A stretch of 9,621 nt of DNA, taken from NCBI GenBank assembly GCA_905193995.1, contig CAJJQT010000050.1, positions 1-9,621 of the forward strand. Direction: 5' to 3'. This stretch comes from an uncultured Porphyromonadaceae bacterium (GTDB lineage: Bacteria > Bacteroidota > Bacteroidia > Bacteroidales > Muribaculaceae). Below are positions 1 to 8,900 of the stretch, piece by piece. A program made the translations under genes and the position numbers. The stretch's first letter is position 1. Each line of letters opens with the position of its first letter. A model generated the notes under the pieces. It did not search any database and was not told where the DNA came from. It saw nothing but the letters and a program-made list of their open reading frames with translations.

Positions 1-2324
1 GAGCCGTAGGTCGAACCCATGGTGTATTTCAGCGTCAGCGAGGGTTTGCCGGCCTCGTCGTAAGTGGCCTCCAGCACGCGGATATCGCTCTTGCCCGCCA
101 CGGCTATCAGCGAGCCGTCGCAGCTGACGCCCATGGCGCCCATCGGGGTCGATGTCTTGATCATGGCGGCGTCGCCGCAATAGTAGTCGAACTCACCCTT
201 GGCGTTGAGGTGAAGCAGCGAGGGCACGCCGTCGCTGTTCGTGTCGCGGTTCTGTCCGATCCAGAGACCTCCGCGGCCGTCGGGCTCTACGCAGTCCGAC
301 TGATTGCGCAGCTTGTTGACGCCGCCGTTCTCGAACATCGGATAGACATACGAGGGAGCTGCCGTCCATGCCGCCGTCGAGGCACCCAGGTCGTAGCGGG
401 TGATGTACGATACATTCTCGGCCGGATGTTCGTCCTTGGCGCCGGGGTTGAGGTCCTCGTCGGAAGTGTAGAGCTTCAGTGTCTCGCCCGAACCGGTCAC
501 GCACAGGTCGACGATGGAGCCGTGGATGGCCGTACCGTTCTCCGAAGCCAGGCCGTCGCCGTTGCGCGTGCCGCCGAATACTGTGCGGAATTCAGCCGGG
601 TTGGCCGGATCCAGAACCCACACACCCGAGTGGCCGTCGCTCCAGTCGCAGATGTAGACCTGGCCGTCGTCGGCCACGTCGAGGCGCATCGGCGACGAGT
701 TGCCCGACCACTTCTGGCCGCCCTGCCATGGAGTGCCGCCCTGCCCGGCCACGTCGGTAAAGGCTGCGTCGAGCATGTAGATGCCTGTACCCTGCCGCTG
801 TCCTTTCTTGCCGTTGGCGGCGATGGAGGTGGCGTAGATGTGGCCGAACCACTGGCTGCCCGGGTTGCAGTCGACAGCCACCGAGCGGATGTTGGCTATC
901 TCAAGCAGCGGATCACCGTTGACCGAGAACTGCGAGGGCTCACCCGTGATCGGGTCGGCCTTGGCCGTGATGCTCCAGGCATACTCGCCGTCGGCGATGC
1001 CCGTCGACTCGAAGCCCACGGTGTTGGTGCCGCGCGGCTGCGGGCCCAGATCGATGCTCCTGACCACATTGCCGTCGCGGATCAGGTTGAGTGTCACCGA
1101 GGTGGCGTCGTCGTTGAGGGTGAAGCGTACTGAGTTGGCCTGTACGGGCTCCAGGCCCGAGGCATAGACGTTGGCGTGCCCGTTGGCCTCTTCCTCACTG
1201 TAGTTCGGATCGTCGAGCATGGCGATGGGGCCGCGGGTCTTGGCCGCCTCGCACACTACGTCTTCCTCATACTTGGTGTAGCCCTCGGCCTCGATGGTGA
1301 GATGGTAGGTGCCGGGCTGCAGGTCGGGGAAGTAGAAGATGCCGTTGTAGTTGTTGTCGGTCGTATAGGTGAGGTTCACGCCGTTGCCCGTCAGGGTGAC
1401 GTGGGCGCCGTTGAGGGGCTTGTACTGGTCGTGGTCGCCGAACGATGCGCCCAGGAACAGCGGATCGCGCAGGATGCGCTTCGAGTCCTTGGCGGCGCCG
1501 GCGATGATGCCGGTCGTCGGCAGCGGCGCGCTGTAATACTCGCAGATCGAGGTATAGATCTTGTAGGCCACGATCTTGCTGTAGTCCTCGCTCAGCATGC
1601 GGTGGGCCTCGGGCTTATAATCGTGGAAAGCGATCTCGGCCAGATAGCCGGGGCGCCACATGTGGCGGAACACGCCCAGGTGGTAGCCCTCGGTCCACGA
1701 CGAGTAGAACGCCGAGTCCGACACCACATAGGGCGATCCGGGGCTCTTCATGGCCTGCCAGCACGTCAGGTTGTTGTCGTGGAGATGGCGCCAGGCCGTG
1801 GTGCCCATCACCTTCGATTCGGGACGGTCGGGATCGTTGATGTTGAACGCCTGGCCCGGGCGCGGATCGGCGCCGCGGTACATCACCATCAGGTGGTTGG
1901 CGCCGTTGCCGTTGGAGTGGATCGACACGAACATGTCGGCCTGCCAGGCTGTGGCCTCCTCTCCGATTTCGGTCAGGATACGGTCGTCCTCCGGACGGTT
2001 CTGCGTGCGCGACATCTTCACTTCGGCGCCGGCAGCCTCGAGCAGTCGGCGCAGTTCGAGCCCGCGCCAGAGGTTGTGCTTCGACTCCCAGCAGCCTTCC
2101 TCGCACACGTTCGGGAAGGGGATGGTCGGATTCCAGCGGTCGGTCGACACGGAGCCGTCCGAGCGGTAGCCGTTGGCGAAGGCGCCCGGCACGCGCGTGC
2201 CCGACGATGCCTCGTAGCCGCCGTGGCCGGGGTTGATGTAGATTTTCTTGCCCTGCAGAGTCTGCGCGCCTGCCGTCGGCACGGCCAGCAGCGCCACGAG
2301 GGCCGTCAATAAAGCTTTTTTCAT
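1..2324 (-). CDS. Exported N-acetylmuramoyl-L-alanine amidase (Amidase_3) with accessory beta domains, C-terminus cut by window edge
   Basis: The gene starts at the ATG at 2324 and stays open for 774 codons to the window edge, with no in-frame stop, so the 3' end is missing. Residues 1-20 are a signal peptide (MKK, then a Leu/Ala core ending AGA before Gln21); there is no lipobox Cys, so cleavage is by signal peptidase I. The catalytic domain (about 26-250) shows the Amidase_3 zinc ligands: His34 in INPGHGG, Glu80 in CWESKHN and His136 in SIHSNG, plus the catalytic Glu230 in LAEIAFHD. The family cleaves the amide between MurNAc and L-Ala of peptidoglycan. His34 and Glu80 are unusually far apart because of an insertion containing Cys74 and Cys78. 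After it come a carboxypeptidase-regulatory-like beta domain (about 290-355, with GTYHLTIEAEGY), a FlgD/Ig-like segment (about 380-455, RDGNVVRSIDLG) and an NHL/SMP-30-like beta-propeller (about 475 to the edge, with DVADDGQVYICDW). Fold names beyond the amidase are inferred. It is the last visible gene of the Sus-like cluster. Confidence 0.88.
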   Translation of the reverse strand, partial: MKKALLTALVALLAVPTAGAQTLQGKKIYINPGHGGYEASSGTRVPGAFANGYRSDGSVSTDRWNPTIPFPNVCEEGCWESKHNLWRGLELRRLLEAAGAEVKMSRTQNRPEDDRILTEIGEEATAWQADMFVSIHSNGNGANHLMVMYRGADPRPGQAFNINDPDRPESKVMGTTAWRHLHDNNLTCWQAMKSPGSPYVVSDSAFYSSWTEGYHLGVFRHMWRPGYLAEIAFHDYKPEAHRMLSEDYSKIVAYKIYTSICEYYSAPLPTTGIIAGAAKDSKRILRDPLFLGASFGDHDQYKPLNGAHVTLTGNGVNLTYTTDNNYNGIFYFPDLQPGTYHLTIEAEGYTKYEEDVVCEAAKTRGPIAMLDDPNYSEEEANGHANVYASGLEPVQANSVRFTLNDDATSVTLNLIRDGNVVRSIDLGPQPRGTNTVGFESTGIADGEYAWSITAKADPITGEPSQFSVNGDPLLEIANIRSVAVDCNPGSQWFGHIYATSIAANGKKGQRQGTGIYMLDAAFTDVAGQGGTPWQGGQKWSGNSSPMRLDVADDGQVYICDWSDGHSGVWVLDPANPAEFRTVFGGTRNGDGLASENGTAIHGSIVDLCVTGSGETLKLYTSDEDLNPGAKDEHPAENVSYITRYDLGASTAAWTAAPSYVYPMFENGGVNKLRNQSDCVEPDGRGGLWIGQNRDTNSDGVPSLLHLNAKGEFDYYCGDAAMIKTSTPMGAMGVSCDGSLIAVAGKSDIRVLEATYDEAGKPSLTLKYTMGSTYG

Positions 2325-2511
2325 AATATTTGCCTGTAATTTGTTTTCACGGTTCGATGCAAGAATCCGGCAGCCCGCTTCCGGGGCCTCATTTCAACTA
2401 CTCTACTATAGCAATCTGCGTCTGTGTCTCTCTATCTTCAATTACTTGAATACCTTGAGCGGCCCCGGACGCCGGACTGCCGGATCTGTGTCAGTGTTTC
2501 TAAGGTTCGCG
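2325..2511 (-). promoter_or_regulatory. Intergenic leader between the propeller lipoprotein gene and the amidase gene
   Basis: This 187-bp stretch is much longer than the 17- and 21-bp gaps elsewhere in the cluster and has no convincing gene. Its middle part (about 2389-2460) is clearly more A/T-rich than the surrounding coding DNA and is flanked by GC-rich complementary arms. The last 30 bases before the amidase ATG, read on the minus strand, are A-rich (GGCAAATATT before ATG) with no Shine-Dalgarno sequence, as is usual in Bacteroidota. I found no good match to the Bacteroidota -7 promoter motif TAnnTTTG, so I cannot place a promoter. The region could hold a separate promoter, a read-through attenuator, a processing site or a simple transcript-stabilising structure. 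Confidence 0.5.
2365..2485. repeat. Long imperfect inverted repeat in the intergenic region
   Basis: The outer arms ATCCGGCAG (2365-2373) and CTGCCGGAT (2477-2485) are perfect reverse complements over 9 bp. The inner arms CCGGGGCC (2381-2388) and GGCCCCGG (2461-2468) are perfect over 8 bp, extended by 2380/2469. Between them 2375-2378 pairs with 2471-2475 if one base is bulged. The whole makes arms of about 24 nt around an A/T-rich loop of 72 nt (2389-2460). The left arm can also fold locally as CCCG/CGGG (2374-2377 with 2382-2385) around a four-base loop, and the right arm as CCGG/CCGG (2472-2475 with 2480-2483), so alternative foldings compete with the long one. There is no run of T after either arm, so it is not a standard intrinsic terminator. 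Confidence 0.6.
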
Positions 2512-4188
2512 TCAGAGCTTCTTGCCGACCTCGATCAGTACGAAGCCTGCTCGCGGAGCGGCCGCCATGATGCGGAGTTTGCCGTCGGGGCCGATGGCGG
2601 CGCCGGTGTTGGCTGAGAACGCCGAGCAGTTCTTGCCGTTGAGGCTGTATTCCCACAGCACGGGCCGGTCGGTGTCGCTGAAGTTGGTGAAGGCAAGCGA
2701 CGTGTTCAGACCGGCCGACACGTCGTAGACGCGCAGCGTCTGGGCGTGACGGTTGCTCCAGCCGTAGCAGTTGGTCGTCAGCAGGTACCGCTCGCCGTTG
2801 AAGTTCACCACGCGGGCATCGGTCTCGGCTGTGCCGGGATAGTCGCAGCCGTCCTTGCCGTCGATCATGTTGATCACGTTCAGATCCTGGTCCACGAGCA
2901 GAATGGCCCGCTGGTAGGTCGACGTGAGCGTATAGACGCCCTCCTCGCCCACGACGGGGTTGATGGCCGCGTAGTAGGCCACGCTGTAGGGCGGGATGAT
3001 GGTCTCGGGCTCGGCGCTGACGGCCGTGAAGCCTTCAACCTTGAAGCGGAGTGCCAGACCGCCCTGCGCGTGGTCGAACAGCCACAGGTAGCCGTTGCCC
3101 TGCTCGTCGATGGTGGCGCTCATGTTGTCGCCCCAGCGGCCCTTGACGGCATCGCTGCCGGCGAAGTCAAGCACGGTCTCGCACGCTGCGTCACGGTCGG
3201 TCCAGTGGTAGATCTTCAGCGGAGCCTCGGCGCTGACACCGGTGGTGAGGTTGCAGATGTAGATGTGACCGTGGGCCAGGACGCCCGAGCTTACCTCGTA
3301 GGTACCTCCGGCGATGCCGGTCTTGTCGAGCATGTGGTCCAGGGGAGCGCCTGCGGCCACCTCATCCCACAGCAGCACCTTCGGATTGGTGCCGCCCTGG
3401 CGCGATACGACCAGCAGCTGCTCGCCGTCGAACTGCGTCCAGCGCGTGTTCTCGGCCTCGTAGTCGCCGTAGATCATGCTGCCCTCGTGGGCCGAATGGT
3501 CGTAGATGACCGCCTCGGCGAAGTCGCCGCCGAAGACGGGCACGCCCGAGAACGAGATGTCGTACGTCTTGGTCAGGCCCATGAAGTCGAGCGTCATCTG
3601 ACCCGGATTCTCGGCGCTTATCACGCCGCCTTCAGCGTTGCTGAAACTGTACTGCGTGCGGCGCGGCAGCATCGTCACGCTCACGGGCTCGGCCGTGGCC
3701 GATTCCTCGCAGTTGAGGTAGACGGTGCCGGTGACGTCGCTCACGAAGCCGGTGCGGATATTGCCCGAGGCGTCCTTGCACTGGATGGCGGTCAGTACGG
3801 GCTTCTCTTTCGGGTCGAGCATCACGAATTTGGCGGTATACACGGCCGTGTTCTCGTTGTTCACGACCGCGATGACGGTCGACCCCCCGCTCACGTCGTA
3901 GGTCTCCCGGTCAAGTTTGGCGCCCAGCGACAGTTTCGCCGTGAAGCGCACTGCCTCGATGTCGGTCTCTGCCGGGATTACAAACTGGATGGTCTTCGAC
4001 TCCTCGTCGAGCTCGCCGGCGATGTTTTCGGCGCCCGTGAAGCCGCCGTTGGCCACCGCGATATTGTAGATGATGGTTTCGCCCGACGGGTTGTCGTAGT
4101 TGGTGTCGTCGTCGTTGCAGGCCGTGGCGATGCCGGCCAGGCCGATACCGACACATAGGCTCAGGGCGATGGATTTATAGCGTTTCAT
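2512..4188 (-). CDS. Surface lipoprotein with Ig-like N-terminus and beta-propeller-like C-terminus (DUF5018/DUF4623-like)
   Basis: This 558-residue protein begins at the ATG at 4188, 17 bp after the SusD stop. It has a lipoprotein signal peptide with the lipid-bearing Cys24 in IATAC, followed by NDDD. Such an acidic run after the Cys resembles the Bacteroidota lipoprotein surface-export signal, so I infer an outer-surface location. Residues 35-125 look like an Ig/PKD-type domain (KTIQFVIPAETDIEAVRF, then TAVYTAKFVM), the pattern seen in DUF5018 and other Sus-linked lipoproteins. A second such segment spans about 129-215. Residues 222-558 consist of recurring beta-strand blades (RWTQFDGEQLLVVSRQGG, GNGYLWLFDHAQGG, VVNFNGERYLLTTN) and most resemble the DUF4623 family. 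No catalytic motif is recognisable. It sits where SusE/SusF or surface glycan-binding proteins usually lie, so ligand binding next to the SusCD transporter is the likely role. Family names are from memory of sequence style, not from a search. Confidence 0.82.
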   Translation of the reverse strand: MKRYKSIALSLCVGIGLAGIATACNDDDTNYDNPSGETIIYNIAVANGGFTGAENIAGELDEESKTIQFVIPAETDIEAVRFTAKLSLGAKLDRETYDVSGGSTVIAVVNNENTAVYTAKFVMLDPKEKPVLTAIQCKDASGNIRTGFVSDVTGTVYLNCEESATAEPVSVTMLPRRTQYSFSNAEGGVISAENPGQMTLDFMGLTKTYDISFSGVPVFGGDFAEAVIYDHSAHEGSMIYGDYEAENTRWTQFDGEQLLVVSRQGGTNPKVLLWDEVAAGAPLDHMLDKTGIAGGTYEVSSGVLAHGHIYICNLTTGVSAEAPLKIYHWTDRDAACETVLDFAGSDAVKGRWGDNMSATIDEQGNGYLWLFDHAQGGLALRFKVEGFTAVSAEPETIIPPYSVAYYAAINPVVGEEGVYTLTSTYQRAILLVDQDLNVINMIDGKDGCDYPGTAETDARVVNFNGERYLLTTNCYGWSNRHAQTLRVYDVSAGLNTSLAFTNFSDTDRPVLWEYSLNGKNCSAFSANTGAAIGPDGKLRIMAAAPRAGFVLIEVGKKL

Positions 4189-4205
4189 ACTGTATTTCTA
4201 TGATA

Positions 4206-5912
4206 TTATTTCCATTCGGGATTCTGCTCGAGCACGTAGCCGTTCTGCTCGAAGAGTTGTATCTGGTCGGTCGGGATCGGCCGGATATAGTCGTGCGGCT
4301 GAGGTGCCGGGCGGTACTGGGCCGGGCGTGTCACCACCAGATAGCCCTCGGTGGCGCCGTCGGGCAGCACGGCCTTGGTCTTGTCGGCCTTCGCGAAGTC
4401 GGCGTACGAAATCCAGGCACCGGTGCTGATGGCCGGATTGTACTCGCTCCAGGCATAGATGAGCTTCTTCCACCGCTTCAGGTCATCGAGGCGCGAGCCT
4501 TCGAAGGCCAGCTCCACGCGGCGCTCGCGGCGGATCTCCCACAGCAGCGACGGCACGTCGGGATCGCGGTTCGGGTCGTCGTAGACAACGCCGCCCACAG
4601 CGGGTTCGCCGCCGATCACCTGCAGGTGCGGCATCTTCACGCCCGGACGGTCGCGCAGCACGTTGATCGAAAGGTCGAGGTCCTGCTGCGTCAGTATACC
4701 CAGTTCGTAGCAGATTTCGGCATAGTCCACCAGTATCTGGCCCAGACGGAACTGCGGGCAGTCGGTCGTGTTCTTGGCGTTGCCGGTGTAGATCAGATCG
4801 GTACTGCCTTCCTTCGAGCGATCCATGTACTTGCACAGCGAGAAGCCCGAGCGCGAGTAGGCCGCGCCGCTGACGTCCTCGCCCGCGATGTAGTATTTGT
4901 CGGGACGGATGATCATCCCCAGGCGCGGATCGCGGTCGGCGAAGTACTCGGCCGCGGTCTTGGGGCAGAAAGTGATGTCCCTGGCGTAGACGGGCAGCCC
5001 GTCGGAGGCCAGGAAAGCGTCGGCGAAGTCGCGGCTCGGACCGGTCTGCGGCTGCAGATAGTTGTAGTTAAGCACGCTGTGACCGGTCTTGGTGTCGATA
5101 TAGCGCTTGTACAGGATCACTTCGGGATTGCCCGAGAGGTCCTCGCTGGCGAAGAGCGACGCGTAGTCGGGCGCCAGGCTGTACTTGCCCGAATTCATCA
5201 CCACGAGGCATGCCTCGCGGGCCAGTTCCAGACACTGGCGCGCCATGTCGGCGTTGATGCCGTGGTATTTCAGGAACGTGCCCTCGCGCAGCAGGCGCTG
5301 CGAGATCATCGCGGCGGCCACGTAGCGGTTGATCTGCAGCTCGCCGTCGTTCTCGCGGATATTCTCCAGCGCGAAGCGCAGGTCGGCCAGCACTCGGGGC
5401 ATCACCACGCGGTCGCGGCTGTCGCGGGGCTTGTAGAGCGAGTCAAGGTCGGTGCTGTTGATGCGCGTCGAGTACCACTGCGTGTCGCCGTAGTAGAACG
5501 ACAGGTCGCAGTACTCGATGCCGCGCAGCAGGCGAGCCACGCCGCGCCAGTGATTGCGGGTGGCCTCATCGAGGTTGGGCACCTTCTCCACACCCTCGAG
5601 CAGGTAGTTGGCGCGGCGCACGTACGAGTACGTATAGTTGTTGTCGGTGCCGCTCACCACGATGTAGGGCCAGGTGGTCTGCGTCACGTCGCTGGTGTTG
5701 TCGGTGATCTTCTCGTTGTAGCCGAAGTTGCCGGCGAAGCCCGTGAAATACGACGTGTACGACCCGTTGGCGAACGTGCGTATGTGCGCCTCGGTCTTCC
5801 AGTAGTCGTTCTCGTCGACCTGATCCACCGGAGCCACATCGAGATAGTCGTTGCACGACGTCAGCCCGACGCCGATGGCCAGAGCGGTGAATAATATTCT
5901 TGATGTTTTCAT
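4206..5912 (-). CDS. SusD/RagB-family nutrient-binding outer membrane lipoprotein
   Basis: This 568-residue protein starts at the ATG at 5912, 21 bp after the susC-like stop. The signal peptide ends in a lipobox, LTSC, with Cys20 followed by NDYLDVAP, the typical beginning of a mature SusD protein. The N-terminal helical (TPR-like) part includes VARLLRGIEYCDLSFYYGD at about 125-143, matching the conserved SusD segment that precedes a YGD-type motif. The C-terminal RagB/SusD half carries IRRERRVELAFEGSRLDDLK at 460-479, the strongest family signature, and ends with YIRPIPTDQIQLF and QNPEW, also characteristic. Length is normal for the family. SusD proteins sit as a lid over the SusC barrel at the cell surface and help capture and deliver ligand; the ligand here cannot be read from sequence. 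It is coupled to the SusC-like gene in one operon. Confidence 0.97.
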   Translation of the reverse strand: MKTSRILFTALAIGVGLTSCNDYLDVAPVDQVDENDYWKTEAHIRTFANGSYTSYFTGFAGNFGYNEKITDNTSDVTQTTWPYIVVSGTDNNYTYSYVRRANYLLEGVEKVPNLDEATRNHWRGVARLLRGIEYCDLSFYYGDTQWYSTRINSTDLDSLYKPRDSRDRVVMPRVLADLRFALENIRENDGELQINRYVAAAMISQRLLREGTFLKYHGINADMARQCLELAREACLVVMNSGKYSLAPDYASLFASEDLSGNPEVILYKRYIDTKTGHSVLNYNYLQPQTGPSRDFADAFLASDGLPVYARDITFCPKTAAEYFADRDPRLGMIIRPDKYYIAGEDVSGAAYSRSGFSLCKYMDRSKEGSTDLIYTGNAKNTTDCPQFRLGQILVDYAEICYELGILTQQDLDLSINVLRDRPGVKMPHLQVIGGEPAVGGVVYDDPNRDPDVPSLLWEIRRERRVELAFEGSRLDDLKRWKKLIYAWSEYNPAISTGAWISYADFAKADKTKAVLPDGATEGYLVVTRPAQYRPAPQPHDYIRPIPTDQIQLFEQNGYVLEQNPEWK

Positions 5913-5933
5913 GATTTGCTGTAGATGAGTGGA

Positions 5934-8900
5934 TTAGAAAGTGACTTGAAGACCGAACGAATATTCCTTGCTGAAGGGATACGAGCGGCCGATGTAGCCG
6001 CCGTCGCCGGTGGCGGTGCGCGTCTCGGGATCGATGGGCACGCCCCCGAGATGGTCCCATGTCACGAGGTTTTCGAACGAGGCGTACACGCGCAGGCGGC
6101 TGATCATGATCTTGCGGGTGAGTTTCTCGGGCAGAGTGTAGCCGAAGGTCAGGTTTTTCCAGCGGCAGTAAGCCATGTTGAGCAGGTAGCGGCTCTGCTT
6201 GCGGAAGTTGGGGTTGGCGCTCTGGTAGTTGAGGGCCCACGGGCGCGGATAGAAGGCGTCGGTGTTCTCCTCGGTCCAGTAGTCCATGTGGTGCTGGTAG
6301 TAGGCTTCGCCGTAGTGCCAGCCGGGAATCACGAGCTGGCCCGTGCCCCAGAGGTCGCGCTTGCCCACGCCCTGGAAGAATACGCCCAGGTCGAAGCCCT
6401 TGTACTGCAGGTCGAGGCGCACGCCGTACTGGTAGCGCGGCGTCGTGTTGCCGATCACCTTCATGTCGCCGTGGTTGTCGATCGTCGGCACGCCGTTGGT
6501 GCGTCCGTCGTCGATCTGGCCGTCGCCGTTGAGGTCCTTGTACTTCACGTCGCCGGGCAGGAATTCGAAGCTCGTCTGGCCGTACTGGTCCACGAGGTAC
6601 TGCTGCGAGGCCACGCCCTCGGCATAGCCGGTGATGCGGCCGGACTCGTCGTAGGTGAAGTCATCGGCCGTGAACAGGCGGTCGGTCTCGTAGCCCCAGA
6701 TCTCGCCGTAGGTCTTGCCGTTGTAGCGGTAGTCGCAGCGGCGTTCGTTCGGGTCGACGTTGTCGAACTTGCCCGTGGCGTCGCTGATGTTGGCCGTGAC
6801 GGTCATGCTCAGGCCGAAGGGGAAGATGTGGTTGTAGTCAACGGCCAGTTCCCAGCCGCGGGTGGTCAGATGGCCGTAGTTGGTCATCGGCGCCGCCTGC
6901 CCGAAGGTCGACGGCAGCGACGCGCCCGTGTTGATCAGGTCGGTGGTCTTGCGGCTGAACCAGTCGAAGGTCACGCCCAGACGGTTGTTTAGGAAGCGGA
7001 GGTCGACGCCCAGGTCGGTCGTTGCGACCTTCTCCCAGGTGAAGCCGTAGGCCAGCGCCTTGGGCATATTGAACGAGTAGACGCCGTTCTCGCCGATGAT
7101 CCAGCCCGACTCTACGAGCGACATCACGGGCACGAACATCGAGTTCGACACCTGCTGCGAGCCGATCTTGCCCCAGCTGCCGCGGATCTTGAAGAACGAC
7201 CATACCGGATTGAGGCCTTCCATGAATTTCTCGTTCGACACGATCCAGCCGGCCGAGAACGAGGGGAAGAAGCCCCAGTGCTTGCCGCGCGGGAAGCGGC
7301 TCGAGCCGTCGTAGCGCAGGTTGGCCTCGAGCAGGTAGCGGCCGTCGTAGTCGTAGTTGACGCGGGCGAAGAAGCCCGTCAGCGTATTCTTGTTGTTGTA
7401 TGAGGTGGCCTGCATCTCGCCGGTGCCCAGCGATATCTCGGGCCGGTCGGACAGCACCAGGTCGAGCTTGCTGCCCGTCTGCCCGTAGTCGTTGTAGCTT
7501 TCGATGTTCGTGCCGACGAACGCGCCGATGTTGCCGATGCGGTCGTTGCTCCACTTATAGCGCAGCAGGGCGTTGAACACGTGGTAGTCGGAGAAGGCGC
7601 TCGCCTTGCGCGACACGTTGTTGGCCGGCGTTGTCCAGGTCTTGTACACGAAGTCGTTCAGGCTCCAGAAGTCGTAGCCCTTGGCCTCGCCGCCGTTGGT
7701 TTCGGTGTAGCGGTTCACGTGCGTGAACGTGTAGTCGGCCTCCAGGGTCAGGTTCTTGTAGAGGTTGATCGTAGTGCCCAGGTTCACGCGCATCCAGTTG
7801 TTGCGCACCTTGTTCATGTTGGCCTGCGCGCGCTCGCTGATCGAGTTGTGCAGCGGCTCCCCGTTGATCGTGCCGTAGGGGAATGTCGCCGGCCAGCGGT
7901 ACAGGTAGTAGAACTGGTCGTAGTTCGAGTTGAACTCATACGGATTCTCGGTGTTGGTGCGGGTGTACATCAGCTTGGTGTGGAACTCGAACCAGCTGTT
8001 GAGCTGCGTGCGCGTGCCGAACGACACGTTGAAGCGCTCCTGCTTGTCGTTGTTCACCTTCATCATGCCCGTGTTGCCCATATACCCCAGGCCTACGTTG
8101 TACGATGTCTTGCCCGACGAGCCGTTGATGCCGAAGTTGTGGGTCTGCATGAACGAGCTGTTGCGCGTCATCATGTCGTACGGATCCCACGAGCGGTAGA
8201 ACTGCAGATTGCCGTTCAGACGCTCGTAGTCGCGGCCGTAGACCAGCTCGGGCGACAGATTGTAGCCGCCGTAGACGCGCTCCCACTCTTTCATGCGGTC
8301 GATCGTGTTCCAGTCCCAGTACATGTTGATGTCGTTGGTCACCGAGCTGACGCCCTTCGAGCGCTCGGCGCCCAGCAGCGCCAGCGTGGCACCTTCCGAG
8401 CCGATGGCCAGCTCGGGCTTCACGGTCGGCTTCTTCCAGGCGAAGTTGTCGCTGTAGCTTACGGTGAAGCGCTCGCCGATCTTCGCGTTCTTGGTCGTGA
8501 TCAGCACTACGCCGAACGCGCCCTTGATACCGTAGATCGACGCCGAGGCGGCATCCTTCAGCACCGAGATGCTCTCGATGTCGTCGGGATTCACCACGCT
8601 CAGGTCGTTGACCTCCACGTTGTCGACCAGGATCAGCGGATTGGTCGAACCCTGGATCGAGCCGATGACGCCGCGGATCTGCATCGTAGCGTTGTTGCCC
8701 GGACGACCGTTGGCCGAAGTCACGTTCAGGCCCGGGACAGCACCCTGAAGGCCGCTGGTGACGTTCGTGATGGGTCGCCCGTCGAGCTGCCGCCCTACGT
8801 TGACGGTGCTGACGGCGCCGGTCAGGTTCACGCGCTTCTGCGTGCCGTAGCCCACGGCCACTACCTCCTGCAGCAATTCGGTGTCGCTGCTCATCCTCAC

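Noticed and set aside
210..2312. Plus-strand open frames of 307 and 378 codons in the left quarter of the window
   Set aside because: They overlap the amidase gene, whose catalytic motifs lie in one uninterrupted minus-strand frame from 2324 to the window edge. The plus-strand products look like codon shadows.
2389..2460. Bacterial promoter in the A/T-rich loop before the amidase gene
   Set aside because: No TAnnTTTG box with an upstream TTG element at suitable spacing was found on the minus strand. A TATAGT-like hexamer is present but its possible -35 partner (TTGAAG) is about 25 bp away, which is too far.
2365..2485. Intrinsic transcription terminator at the inverted repeat
   Set aside because: The loop is 72 nt, the pairing is interrupted and no T-tract follows the arms on either strand, so I list it as an inverted repeat and not as a terminator.
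2746..4158. 470-codon plus-strand open frame opposite the lipoprotein gene
   Set aside because: The minus-strand protein has a signal peptide, lipobox and Ig-like pattern and fits the operon spacing. The plus-strand frame has none of these.
4200..5894. 564-codon plus-strand open frame opposite the SusD gene
   Set aside because: It is fully antisense to a gene with a lipobox and clear SusD signatures. Its protein is rich in Val, Ala, Arg, Gly and His with no recognisable domain, as expected of the complement of GC-rich codons.
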